Assembly: GCF_021730395.1 (NCBI RefSeq)
Contig: NW_026461059.1
Coordinates: 1-64,000 of the forward strand
Source: Mercenaria mercenaria
Taxonomy: Eukaryota > Mollusca > Bivalvia > Venerida > Veneridae
DNA length: 64,000 nt
Reading direction: 5' to 3'
Shown: one piece after another, positions 26,500 to 46,090 of the stretch
Layout of the letters: each line of letters opens with the position of its first letter
Numbering within the stretch: the first letter of the stretch is position 1
The notes under the pieces: model-generated
Seen by the model: the letters and a program-made list of their open reading frames with translations, nothing else
Database searches by the model: none
Told to the model about the DNA's origin: nothing
Program-made: the position numbers and the translations under genes

Positions 26500-27440
26500 A
26501 GTTTTCCTTGTTTAGCTTGATCATTTTCTTTGAAGAAGATTGGGTATATTGTTTTGCTCAAGTCAGCCGTTTGGTCTATAGTCTGCGTAGGCACTTCAGT
26601 TTTTGACCAAAAATTACAGAATCTTTTGCCCTACAGTTGTCACACTTCATTGGATGTTTGCCAGCAGTTAGTGGGTGACCTTATTGTTTTGGAAGTCAGT
26701 ATGTGTAAGGTCAAGGTCACAGTGACATCGAGACCAAAATGGTTCAATAATTGGAGGAAAATTGGTTTTTCTACCACCAAACTTGGGGTTATTGTGTATG
26801 GTCTATGAATGTCCTCTAGTATGTCAAGATGTAATGTCAGTAAGTACCCACAAAGTTAACTCTAGTTGAGGAAGTGTTGTTAAAATTTAATCTTGTTCCG
26901 AGTCACCGCTAGCTTTGCTGAGAATACAGCTTGAAAATCATCTTGATAAATTTACTTTTAAAGCAAAAAAGAGTTTAAAGATTTTGAACAGATGATATTG
27001 GTTGAGGAAGACACCTGATGTATGAACACTTCGGTAAAAACAACATTATTCTGTAAGCAGGCTTCGTGGCTTTCCCATTTAAGAATTTGAGCTCCGGTTA
27101 CACTTGAACTCGCAGAATTATGGTGATTCAAAATCCGGTAACTTGACCACTTTGTAACAGAGGTCCCTCATTTTGTGAAAGGCATTGATTTCACCTTCAA
27201 AACAGCAAAAACCTAGGGTTGACATTGTACTCGCAATCGTTCTAAAGGTCAGCAGGTCAAGATGACGGTGACATTGGGACTGAAAATGGTTTCCGGTCAA
27301 GAACTGTAGAAGGCCTGGAATCCAGGACTGTTAATCAGCAGATGAGCGCTATCATTTGTGGGGTCAGTAGGTAAAGCTCAAGGTCATAATAAGTCTAGTA
27401 ATTAAGTTTGAAAAGTAAGAGCCGAGTACATCCTAGATCA
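26500..27440. repeat. Old dispersed repeat remnants
   Basis: Two regions (about 26530–26830 and 27120–27420) share phrases such as AAGGTCACAGTGACAT and ATGGTTTCCGGTCAA, which occur as dispersed repeats in bivalves. They are diverged and have no coding capacity. Confidence 0.4.
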
Positions 27441-28760
27441 AGTTACCGCTGATAGTACCCACGTATCATATACGTCTGCCTTTGCTTCCTTTTCGTAATA
27501 GCTTAAAATAACTACGAATTAAATTGAAACAAAAAACTGTTTATGTATCGGGACATACATATTAATCCAAATCGGTACGGACAAAGGCAAAATACGGAGT
27601 TGCATTTCCACCTAGAAACAATCGGACTGTTAGTATTTATTGGAGAGAAACATGCTGTATGTTTTAAAGACTATTTGTAAGTATATTAAACTTTGTTGTT
27701 TTATTACTAATTGCATGAAAACTTGCACACACCCGCGGGTATCTGACAATGTGAAAGTGAAACCCAGCGTAGAATATGCTTTATACTTTCATACCAAAAG
27801 GGTTCTTGAAATAACACAGCCAGACAATTTAGGAAACTGCCCGTTGAAAACCAAGAAAACGCTTTTAATTCAAAACAAAGAACATACAGCACAACCTTTA
27901 AACATAAATCCACGGAAATGAATCCAATGAATATTTCTTTTGGCACATGTGCCATGGTTGCCAAAAACACCCTCATGAGAAAAAAACTCCGCGAGAGGAC
28001 CGAGGTTCTGTCAAGCGCCTATTTTAAAATTAAGTTAGTGTTTTTAAAAGAAAATCATTTCTTTGTTTAATGCAAAATATTTTAGCTTTTTATTAAAGCG
28101 ATTCGTTAACTTTTTATGCGATTACTTTATCTCAAAAAGTCGGTAAACTGTGGGTGCTGTGAAAGTAACCAACGGTACAATTTTATTTAGATATGAATTT
28201 TGCGAGAACTTAAATATTGTGCACAAGACTGTAAACCTTTTGAAACGTTTTGAAATAACATTCTTCTTGCTTATTTACCAATATCTAACACGTGTATTCT
28301 CTCACTGATATCTCTTCTTTCAGTGTTATGTCATGTACATTCTATGTCAACCTAGGTGAAACATTTTACCGCGACTGCGAGCGTTTAACTAAAAAATCTG
28401 AGTTTAAAAAGTAAATGAGCTTAAACATATTAATCTGGACTTTGGTATAATTAAAGTAGAAATAAATAAAACAATGTACTTTACGGAACTGTATCGCCTT
28501 TGATCATCAAGTGACTATGTTATCCGGGGGAAGTTGATACTGCAGTAGTAGTTAAAGGGGCATGCCCCTAGATTAACATAAAAAAGTTCTCTTTTTATTT
28601 TGAATTGTTTAAACATAGCGAAAATGATTGGTATTGTTAAAAAGCATATTTAGCATTTGTATGATTCGAAGTACAGCTGAAATCCTTAGATATTACTACC
28701 AAATTGCCACATAGTGAATATCGCTGTTGAGAGTTTTCTACATTTTTTGAGTAAAAGTGT
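27441..28760. other. Unique AT-rich intergenic sequence
   Basis: Clean sequence without recognisable gene, RNA or repeat. Open frames near 27640–27976 overlap on both strands and look fortuitous. Confidence 0.5.
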
Positions 28761-28764
28761 TTTG

Positions 28765-29453
28765 TTGTACTGTAGATAAGACGCAAGTAATCACTTATTG
28801 CAACTTTCTAAATGACTGAACTATGAATAAGACTCAAGTGGTCTCTAATTAGATTTACCAGTTCTTTATAGATAAGATTTAAGTAATCACTTATTTCAGT
28901 TACTAGTTTCTATAAATTTAAAATACTGAAACTTTATAGATAAAGTGGTGATCACTACTAACAGTTACCAGTTTTTACAGTTACCAGTTTCTAAATTACT
29001 GAAACTTTATAGATAAGACCGGTGGTCTAGTGGTAACACGCTTGGTTGTCAATCCAGAGGTCCGGGGTTCTAATCCCGGTCCAGGCACTGGAAATTTCTG
29101 AGTGCTCTTAAAGTGTTTCCCACCACTAAGAGGCCTGTACTGGTTCTTCCCAGGAAAGACGGCTTCGCGCGTATCGGTTCTATACACCGGGCACGTTAAA
29201 AAACCAGACTGTCTATTCGCAAAGAGCTAGGCTAAGTTAGCCGGACAGGCCTGTATCTAAATCTGTTCTCTCTATCTGTTCTGGGGGCTTTATCTCACTC
29301 TGTCCCTCTGGTCAGATCGCTCTGAGTCTGTTCTAGTAGAGGATGAATTTCGCGCCCTGTGTGGCTGCGTTTCTATATGTAAAGCGCCTTTGAACGTGTT
29401 TATCAGTAGTAATATACTACTTTTATCATGAAAAGGGCGCTATATAAATCTGG

Positions 29454-29490
<37 letters not shown>

Positions 29491-30170
29491 GTAATAAGAC
29501 TGAAGTAATCACTTGTAACAGTAACAAGTTTCTAAATTTAAATAAGACGCATACACCTACCAGTTTCTGAATTCAGACAAACTGTATGGAAAAGACGCAA
29601 GTAATTACTTTTTACAGTTACTTGTTTCTAAATTACTGAAACTTGTTGATAAGGCGCAAGTAATTACTTAGTAATCACTTTGTACAGTTACTTGTTTCTA
29701 AATACTGAAACTTGTTGATAGGACGCAAGTAATTACTTTGTACAGTTACTTGTTTCTAAATTACTGAAACTTATTGATAAGACGCAAGTAATCACTTTGT
29801 ACAGTTACTTGTTTCTAAATTACCGAAACTTGTTGATAAGACGCAAGTAATTACTTTGTACAGTTACTTGTTTCTAAATTACTGAAACTGCATGGAAAAG
29901 ACGCAAGTAATCACTTTGTACAGTTACTTGTTTCTAAATTTCTGAAACTGTATGGAAAAGACGCAAGTAATCCCTTTGTACAGTTACTTGTTTCTAAATA
30001 ACTGAAACTTGTTGATAATACGCAAGTAATTACTTTTTAGTTACCATTTTTAAATTTAAAACACTGATACTTTATAAATAAGACGCAAGTAATCGCGTAT
30101 TACTGTTACTCGTTTCTAAATTACTGAAACTTTTATCTACAACACGTAAGTAATCAGTTATTACAGCTTT
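28765..30170 (+). repeat. 59–60-bp minisatellite, split by a SINE
   Basis: Units carry ATAAGACGCAAGTAAT, CAGTTACTTGTTTCTAAAT and ACTGAAACTT. The mark CGCAAG recurs at 29724, 29783, 29842, 29902, 29962 and 30021. Left units (28765–29016) are more diverged. Each unit can pair CAAGTAA with TTACTTG. A SINE interrupts the array at 29018–29490. Confidence 0.9.
29018..29490 (+). mobile_element. tRNA-derived SINE with (TAA)n tail
   Basis: The head has box-A-like GGTCTAGTGG and box-B-like GGGGTTCTAATCCC. The body ends with GCGCTATATAAATC and an ATA/TAA microsatellite tail. ATAAGAC is present on both sides (29013–29019 and after the tail), consistent with a 7-bp target duplication. The head has Asp-like features (loop TTGTCAA) but is not a functional tRNA. 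Confidence 0.85.
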
Positions 30171-30931
30171 ACTAACTGAAGACAGCCTTTTATAAACTTC
30201 GAACAAATTACCATAAATCTTGAGGTGTGTAGCTTTAATGTACGATACGCTCATATGATCAGACTGATATGATGTATAATAATAATAATAGAAGATAAAA
30301 ATTTACCAACTACAATATATGTATGTTTCATAAAACATGTTCTGACGATTTTGTTGACATTTGTGAAGAGTATCTTACCATTATCATACCGTTTGTTATT
30401 GTTTTTATTTTGGACTTGGTGCTACAGTATTTGGAAAGGTGTTAAGGTTATTAAAGCGTGCAGGGGTACACATTACGTAAGTTATTCGACATTTTCTAAA
30501 ATTTTGATTACATGTTTGATAACAATGTTTAGATGACTTTGTGTATATATTTCATCACAAAAGAATGGATATGAATTAACTTTTCATTACATTTTACAGC
30601 AGGAAGTTTTTATGATTATTTTACACATTGTAATAGTATACATTGTAGTTTAAATCGACTTTCTACTTCCTACTCCTATTAAGACCGCCTATTTTCGGAA
30701 GATATTCTATCACTGAAAATCTGAAAAATACAGTACACTGTGTATGCTGTATAAATTTTACCCAGTGATGAATTTTCGAACTGATTTTTTAGACTTATTT
30801 TGTGGGAAATATAAAACATCATGGAAATGAATTTCGTAGCTGTTGTTCAAATTTAAGCTTTCTAAAATATTATTGATTACCAGACAAATTTTTTTAAGAA
30901 CAGTTCAGATTATATCAAAGCGATAGAACCC

Positions 30932-33900
30932 ATGGTAGACATCAGGATGCCATCCGAGGAAGACCATATTTTCGAAGAAAACACGTGTCCCGGAAGTGTT
31001 AATGCAGCAGACGATGATGTTTGTTTGCTAGGCAGTTCAGTACACATGCCGAAACCAGACGTGGAGAAAAAGTAAGCATACAGTGCAACGTAAAAATGCT
31101 ACTTTAGTTCCAGCAAAATATATTATATTAAAAGTTACATACGTTTCAGTAAGTAAACTCAAGTGTTAATAGGTAATACTTAATCGAGCGTAATACTTCC
31201 TTGGATCTTCTGTACAGGTACTGAGTTTGAAAACCAGTCTCATAATGCAATTTCATTGGTCAATTTCAAAACAGGAACAACCAATCAGGTGCTAGAGTTA
31301 TGAGGATCTATTTCCTTCTGAGCCTCGTAATATGAATTCAGAATACACTCAGCCCTTACCCTGCTAAATTTATACAATGAACTTGTCTTAGAATCTTTCA
31401 ATTTGGCAGTATCAACTGTTAAAAGGGGTCCTTACCAAGAAATATACTACTGAATGGCGAACAGTGCAGATCTTGATCAGACTGCACGGATGCACAGGCT
31501 GGTCATGATCTACACTTGTCACAAAAGCGAAAGCATGATAAGGGTTTGGTTTTGACAAATTATTTCATCAGAGCTACCTATCAATGTATATATACAATTA
31601 GTATAACGAACTTTTCATAGAGACTTCATCATAACGTGGCATTGTTCTTGTAAAATGTTATCTTTTAGAGAAACGAGAGTTGAAATGTCTTTGATAGAAG
31701 CTGCGAGATTGATTACGTACCTCAACGATGCCTCAGATCTGTTGTCCAGACATGTAGATGAACTTCAGTACATCGTTAGTTAAAACTTACTTCTTTGTGA
31801 TTAATGTGTTCTATAGAGCTTTTTGAAACATCCTCAGAAGTGATGATATAATTGTCGGTCATACACTTATTATCAAGAAAGTAATGAACGGTAACTTCTG
31901 ACAGGACATGTTCGTCATCTTCTCGTGTGCAACGTTTCTTTGTGATGTTTTGCCTATATTTACATCTATTTCTATGTACTCGTTTCTCTCTGTTCACTCT
32001 ATAGACATATTTATTATTGTTTGGCTATTCTTAATTAATTCTAATGGAAACTAGCCAAGCAAGCTTCATCGAGAATACGCAGTTGTTGTAGGGAACATGG
32101 GGAAAGCCAGAAAAAAAACAGGAAGATGTTTTCAGCTTTGGGAGGCTTTGGTATATAAATTCAACAATGTTATTTTATTTCTAGGAAATGCAGAAAGAAA
32201 CACCAATGTTTCAGCGTTGTCATTGTACAAACGTGAAGACGGCTATGTCCAAAATGATAAGTAAGTTTACCGGAGCAAAAGGAATATCTGCCACAGTAAT
32301 ATTACAGGTACTGTCCCCAAATTTCAATTTAGTTTCATTTGCTTTGGTATCTGAATTATTTAATTAGGAGAAATAAGCAAGATTGGAAAGCATGTATATG
32401 TGATATGATCGACAGAAGACACTGGTCCGTTCATGATAGCTGTAGTAATGAATACTTTCCGTTTAAGGTAATTCTGAACAGTCATTTATCGAGAAGACCA
32501 GCATATTCAAATCACGTCAAGCACATGACCCTATCGTTTTACTGGCTGAATTTCCTTCGGATACAATGACACTTTTTAATCAAAGCCTTGAGACGTCTGG
32601 TGGTAGCGGGTTTTGGTAGATTTATTTTCTGTTTAAATGCCAATCTATAAATATACATGTATGAGAAACAAAATACAAATGTGCCTCATATCTAAGATGA
32701 ACTCTACCTGACCTTACATGAACTTATCTAAATTGCCAGTTGGAAATCAAATGATGTAACCATCCTGTACGAAATTTTACAGCTGTAAAAGACCTGTATT
32801 TTTGTTCAAAATAACAGTCATGCTTATTCCAAATTTACACCTGTAGATTTTATATAACAATATTGATTTTACAGCTGTAGATTTCAATTTACAGCTGTCA
32901 AATGACTGTAAAACAGTTCGAAATATGCAAATGAGCTACACCTGTAAAAAAAAGTTACAGCTGTAAAAATGCCCAAAAGTTACAGCTGTAGAAATATTAT
33001 AGGTATTGAAAAAGAGAGCATTATTTTAAGGGACGAAAGTAGAGGTGCAAAAAGTTTTATGATGAATTGCAATTCTCTAGATAAGGTAGCAATTACTATG
33101 AAAATGGCAAAATAAATGATCTAGTACGTAAAGTATATGTGGTATGATTACAGTATAGCAACAGCAAAATTCAAGAGTAGGATACAAAGTAGAACATATG
33201 CAGATCTCGTTTATAAAACTTTCTTTGTCAGTCATGAAAACATATGACAATCTTGTAATTATTTCTTTTAAACTTATCGGCTTCCAGTATAGAGTAAATA
33301 GTTAATGTATGTACTTATACATGTCCTTTTACAACTATAATAGATAATTAAACATCTGTACTTACTCTATACCGCTTTAAATTCCAAAATTTTACAAGAT
33401 GTGATGTTTGTGTGAATTTCAATTATATCCAACCAAAATGCATTAAAGATGGCTGACAATACTCATGTTTCCCTCCAAAAATGTTACAGCTGTAATTTTG
33501 AGACATGACCATTTTACAGCTGTAACTTTCAACAGTAAAATGTTTACAGCTGTAAATTGAGACCTTCATATTTTACACCTGGAAATTTTAACTGTATTTC
33601 TGATCAGTTTTCCACTTACAGGTCTTTTACAGTTGTAATTTCAAAATACAGGTCTTTTACAGACGTTTTACAGCTGTAAAACAGGTCCTTTTTTTCGTAC
33701 AGGATGGGCTGAAATACCCTATCATTGATAGATCTTATATAATCTAAATGGTCAGTGTGAATGGATACATGTTGAATTAGAACTGCTTGATCATTGATAA
33801 TTCATCCGCATTGTTCATGAATGGGACTATTTTGTGTAGCACATGAACATCCTTTGAATGTTATTAGGAATAAAATAAAGATGCTATATGCATGATTGTC

Positions 33901-36479
33901 AGAAATACACTTGTAACTTTGGTAGCGGGGTAAACCCGCAACCAAAAATATTATTTAATGATTTTATCGAAATTTAGCGCTAATAAGTTTTAGAAATTAA
34001 AAAAAAGTACGTCCGGCTTTGGAAAACATTTTTGGGTGTACTCATGGCCAAAATATACATAAAACTAGACTTACAACCCGCTACAAAGGCTGTGGGTAAA
34101 TTCTTATACATTTTGTATAATAAATATGTTTGTTCATGTTGTATTTGCAGCTCGTTTGTATCATAATGTTGGCGTTAGTGGACTGCCTGCCGAAAAATGA
34201 CGACGATAAACAATTAGCATTAAAATACGTGAGATATATCTAGTTTTCTTTGTGTCATATTATTAGAGTAAATATAGAATGTTCTTAAAACTTGATTAAT
34301 CGACACCTCCCAGCCCAGTTTCAAGTAAATGTACTTCGAGAAGGCAATAGTTCAAATTTATAAAGATTGTAATTATCTAACTGTCTTCAGTTGTACGACT
34401 GACATTTTCTGTTAATTTCAGGGTTCCATAGCCATGTTGTTTTTACAGACAGTAAATCTCATAGTCGTTATTCTCATCTCAGGTAGGCAAAATTGTTAAA
34501 AATAACAATTGGATAAACTGGCGGGACTGTTTTTTACGAGGATGTTCAAGTATTACATTGTGCAGAAATTAATAAAAAAAAAAGGATTGAACATAACGAT
34601 ATTTATGGCTAACCACGGAGGCAGATAACATTTTCTGACGTCATTTACACACTGTGAATTATTTATTTAGCAAATACCCTGTAAAATAGATTTAACAAAT
34701 AATCAAAGCCTTCGAGTGGTTTATCGTCTAATTTAGCATGGTTCAGAGTTAAGATGCGTAGGAATTGAACCACGAGGGCGTTAGCCCGAGTGGTTAAATA
34801 CTGAAGCATCTGAACGATGAACCATGCTAAATTAGACGATAAATATCAAGAAGGGCTTGATTGTTTTCATTCTGACATGCTCATTGACATAATATAATAA
34901 ATATTATGCTGGACTTCATTTGCCCGATGAGTAATGTATCGGACGTCATTTGGCAATTTGACGTCATAATTGACGTCATAATGCTCTCTTACCGGTCCGC
35001 GCGTCAACCGTTGTTTATCGCAGAATATACAGAGCTTGATTTCCTTCTTTGTTTAACCGGAAATCAAATCGAGTCATGTTAGAATAATGTTTTGGTCAAA
35101 TATTGAAATGTTCATTGCTAATTTTAAAAAGACGATTTTTAATGTTATTTTACTGCCTTAAATGGTTTAAGAACTGGCAGATAGAATGAACGAAAGAACA
35201 AGGTATTTTCTTTAAAATTTAATTAATATGATAAAAATGACTTTGATCCGACGTTTAACATTTAGTTCATAAAATACTCAGCTACATTATCACACAGTAA
35301 AGTGCTGCACACTTAATAAAATAAAATAAAACAACACTTTTGTTACAGTTCAGTTGTTGAGTCAGATTCAGAAAAGGGAGGTAACTAGAATTCTGCTGGC
35401 ACAGTCATATATAGCTACCGTTCTTCTCTTCTCCGGCATCTACACGGCATCATACAGAATGGATGTGAGTTGTTGCATGTCTTGAAGTCTTAATCTTTAT
35501 TGACAGAAAAAAGTGTGTAATGTTGACTGTTAAATAAGGTCAATAACAGCTATTTGTTTGCAGAAAGAGTGGAAAAAACAGTATCCTAGGGAAGCGTCCT
35601 GGTGCCAGATCAATGTCCCCGAGTAACTCGTTATTTTTATATAAACAGTAGGCCGCTTCCGGAGTGTATATACTTTAACTTTAAATACATTTGTAGTAAT
35701 ATGAAGAAACAGTTTTTCAACTTTGATTGTTAATCTGAACAGCTATTTTAAATTAACTACAGGTTCTCAAAAGCTATAAGAATGTATATTTACATTAAAA
35801 TACTGCATACAATAAATGTGTTTATTATATTTTAGCCTCGATCTTGGAAATTTGTATCTGACGCCGAAGAGAACTCAAGTCCCGTGATGATAGTCACGTT
35901 GTATACGAGATTTCTATTCTTCTCCGTCTCCACGGCAACGCTATGTGGTAAAATTTCTCTTCATGATCAATTTTCTATGAAACTGTTCGTTTGTTGTTTT
36001 CAAATTTTGAACTTAAGGAGCATCTGGCATGCAAACAAAAACAAAGTTTTCCTCTCGAGAATCTTAGAAACTTATTTTCGCTTATTCAGACCTTGAAATC
36101 GATATAGGCATATATCACTATTAAACTACTTTGGTATGTAAAAAATTGATACTAGCACCTAAATCGCAAGCGTTGTTTCTATAACGAAAAAATAAGGAAA
36201 CATTATCTCACGGAATCACCTTTTTTTTCTTCAAAAGTTAAATTGTTTTCGTGCTATCTTCCAGGCGCAGCCGACGCGTTACCAAAGGATTGGTACACGA
36301 GTTTGTTCGTTTCCGCCCAGATGCTGCTCAGTTTTATGTACTTTACGTCGGTGCTGGGAACCACTCTGAGCAAGCGCAGACGACCAGCACCAAAAGCAAA
36401 AATAGTTTCAAAAGAATTGGTGAGGTTTCAAGAAAATCAAGGACGTAAGGTGTCGAAAACTTTCACGGAAATCTCGTGA
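30932..36479 (+). CDS. Putative 4-TM pore-loop channel-like protein (Ion_trans_2-like), 8 exons, filter motif degenerate
   Basis: Exons by GT–AG sites and continuous reading phase: 30932–31071, 31669–31774, 32185–32307, 34151–34228, 34422–34482, 35349–35464, 35836–35947, 36265–36479, giving about 316 aa ending at TGA. Residues 1–115 are a soluble N-terminus. Hydrophobic segments lie near 116–136, 150–169, 184–205 and 257–277, with a re-entrant stretch at 230–252 and a basic tail from 282 (KRRRPAPKAK). The order TM3–pore loop–TM4 and the segment STATLCGAADALP align without gaps to VTLTTLGYGDITP of prokaryotic-type 4-TM potassium channel family proteins, keeping T, T, G, D and P but reading GAAD for GYGD. 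It probably sits in a membrane; ion selectivity, or any conduction, is unknown. The chosen ATG is uncertain: the frame stays open upstream to a TAA near 30865, so a further 5' exon may exist. Family assignment is by eye only. Confidence 0.72.
31456..31535 (+). repeat. Diverged internal fragment of the foldback family seen at 40.9 kb
   Basis: GGCGAACAGTGCAGATC, GATCAGACTGCACGGATG and CACAGGCTGGTCATGATC parallel the interior of 40882–41100. It lies in intron 1 of the channel-like gene. Confidence 0.6.
32760..33707. mobile_element. Non-autonomous TIR element with TTACAGCTGTAA clusters
   Basis: The ends are inverted: CCATCCTGTACGAAA on the left and TTTCGTACAGGATGG on the right. Both subterminal zones are crowded with the palindrome TTACAGCTGTAA and close variants (about five on the left between 32779 and 32995, at least four on the right between 33483 and 33680). 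The centre is AT-rich with no coding frame. It sits in intron 3 of the channel-like gene. No clear target duplication was seen; the superfamily is unknown. Confidence 0.8.
34635..34979. promoter_or_regulatory. Cluster of CRE-like TGACGTCA palindromes
   Basis: CTGACGTCAT at 34635 and TTGACGTCAT at 34958 and 34970, with GGACGTCATT at 34941. TGACGTCA is the classical CREB/ATF site. They may simply belong to a repeat around the foldback at 34720, so regulatory use is speculative. Confidence 0.25.
34720..34843. repeat. Near-perfect foldback (cruciform-capable) sequence
   Basis: The arm TTTATCGTCTAATTTAGCAT at 34720 is repeated inverted, ending at 34843. The match continues inward with mismatches, and an inner hairpin pairs AACCAC with GTGGTT around 34768–34795. 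It lies in intron 5 of the channel-like gene. Confidence 0.9.
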
Positions 36480-36860
36480 TCAAGTTGGCAAAGCGCTTAT
36501 TGAAAAGCCATTTACTTTCAAAGGAAGTACCTACTGAACTTGTAACTTTTTGATTGAATATGAAAATTATAAACTAAAACATCAAAAGAGCATAATATGC
36601 ATCGGCGCACGTGCATTGTTTTGTTGATTGCCATCCAGTATACACTTACACGCAAAAAAGAATTGTGTTGTATTTTACATACACCAGGCACAATAACTAT
36701 GAAGACGATATAACAGTGTGTGGTATTTTATGCAATATCTTGCACTGGCTTTTCAATGTTTAAAACAAGTTTTTTATGATTTTTATCTAATCTTTATTGA
36801 AACAAAAAGAACTATATACAGAATCAATCATATAGACCTGAAGGAAAAGATCGAAAAGCA

Positions 36861-36866
36861 ATTAAA
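36861..36866 (+). other. Candidate poly(A) signal of the channel-like gene
   Basis: ATTAAA lies about 380 bp past the stop codon on the coding strand. No other strong signal was noticed between the two convergent genes on this strand. The rest of 36480–37390 is AT-rich intergenic sequence in which I see nothing else. Assignment is inference. Confidence 0.25.
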
Positions 36867-37083
36867 ATACAACACAGCAGTACGAGTTTATACTTTTGTT
36901 TAGTCTTTTCCTTACACGGGTTTCCTTGTCTTCTCTTCAAGCATTAGACAATACTATCGTTCTACAAGCGGTATCCAATCATTGTTTTAGGATCTTTTAA
37001 ACATAATTTGAGTTGTTTTTAATCTATCGTCTTGCATTGTAAATTTCAGCTATTCTGGGCGATAAAATGTCCTAAAAAAATCA

Positions 37084-37094
37084 TTTATTTTATT
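37084..37094 (-). other. Candidate poly(A) signals of the CYP4 gene
   Basis: Two overlapping AATAAA hexamers on the minus strand (TTTATT on + at 37084–37089 and 37089–37094) lie about 300 bp beyond the CYP4 stop. This would give an ordinary 3' UTR that does not reach the channel-like gene's stop. Confidence 0.4.
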
Positions 37095-37390
37095 TTTCAT
37101 ATGAAAATTTCAAACTGTCTTAGTTTGTATAGGAATAATATACTTATGTGAATATTTTTTATATAAAGTTCTGGAAAAAAATATTCATGGACCAAAATGT
37201 AGGTGCAAACAAAGGATCCCATGAAAACAGCATTTCTGCTGAAAGAACTGTTCATACTATCTCCCAGGAGACGCTTACTATAAAAGGTTTTATAGATGAA
37301 TTATTGAATCAAATACTGATAGTCCAAAAAGACAAGCTCGACTGTAGAGCAATGATTGGTGCACATTGTATTTTACATCCGATAATCCAG

Positions 37391-45177
<7,787 letters not shown>

Positions 45178-45804
45178 TGTTTTCTTCTAAAAATTACTCA
45201 AATGCTAGTAAACCAGGAGTCGATGAATATAGCAACTACTTATGTAATAAGATCTATCTCTGAAGATATATTTCGCTGTAAATACCAATTTTACTATATT
45301 TTAGATACCAAATTTGGTATTTCATCAAGGATGTATCAAAATCAAATGTTGAATTATTTTATCTCGTGTATATTTACATTATCTGAACTTAAACTGATAC
45401 TAGTCCAGTAATCGAAATTTTGTAACCGTTTCTGGACTGGACACGTGAGTTCACGCTGATATTAGTGTTAATGTGACCATCTTGTTATAAATATTTCTAC
45501 ATTTAAACCTGTACTAAAGACTGCCGCCTCATAATAAAAACCGCTTCATAATAACATCCGCCACAGCTTCTAGTATATAACATGCTTTGAAAGGTCTTAA
45601 TTAATTTTCTCTTCCTGTAAATCAGTTTACATTTACCTGTTCTAAAAGTCCATCGGTTAACAAAGACCCTTTATCATTTCTCAAGACTGTTCTTTAGGGT
45701 TGACTGCAAAGGAAAATTCCATCCTTAAGAATAATGATGAAATAAACCGATTGTAAGTGCCTCAGTGGCTAAACCTTACACTGATTTACCATTTCTCTGA
45801 AATT
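45178..45804. other. CYP4 upstream region
   Basis: AT-rich sequence 5' of the CYP4 start codon. The ATG context on the minus strand is AACAATG. No convincing TATA box, xenobiotic element or repeat was identified. Confidence 0.4.
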
Positions 45805-46090
45805 CATTTTGTTTGTTTTGGGTTAAAACGCCATTTTTGACAGTATTTCAGTTATGAAACGGTTGGCAGTTAACATGACCAGTGTTCCTGGATTCGGTAC
45901 CAGTACAAACCTGTTCTCCGCAAGAAACTGCCAACTTTCCCACATGAATCAGAGGTGGAGGACGAATGTTTCAGACACAACGTCTTTTATTAAATCGCCG
46001 TCAAGAACATACGCCTCGGCCGAGGATCAAACTCAAGACCCCGCAATCCATACATCTGCGCTCTCCCTACTGAGCTAAGCGGGCGGGCTT
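45805..46090 (-). mobile_element. tRNA-derived SINE upstream of CYP4
   Basis: On the minus strand the head GCTTAGCTCAGTAGGGAGAG is followed by a body with TTGCGGAGAACAGG and TACTGGTACCGAATCCAGG and a tail GGCGTTTTAACCCAAAAC. TTCTCTG occurs on both sides and may be the target duplication. Same family as the fragment at 39541. Confidence 0.8.

Noticed and set aside
28765-30170. CRISPR-like regular repeats
   Set aside because: Contiguous minisatellite units without unique spacers in a spliced eukaryotic genome.
30351-30536. Hydrophobic frame upstream of the channel-like gene
   Set aside because: Could be an extra 5' exon, but no phase-compatible splice pair or homology supports it.
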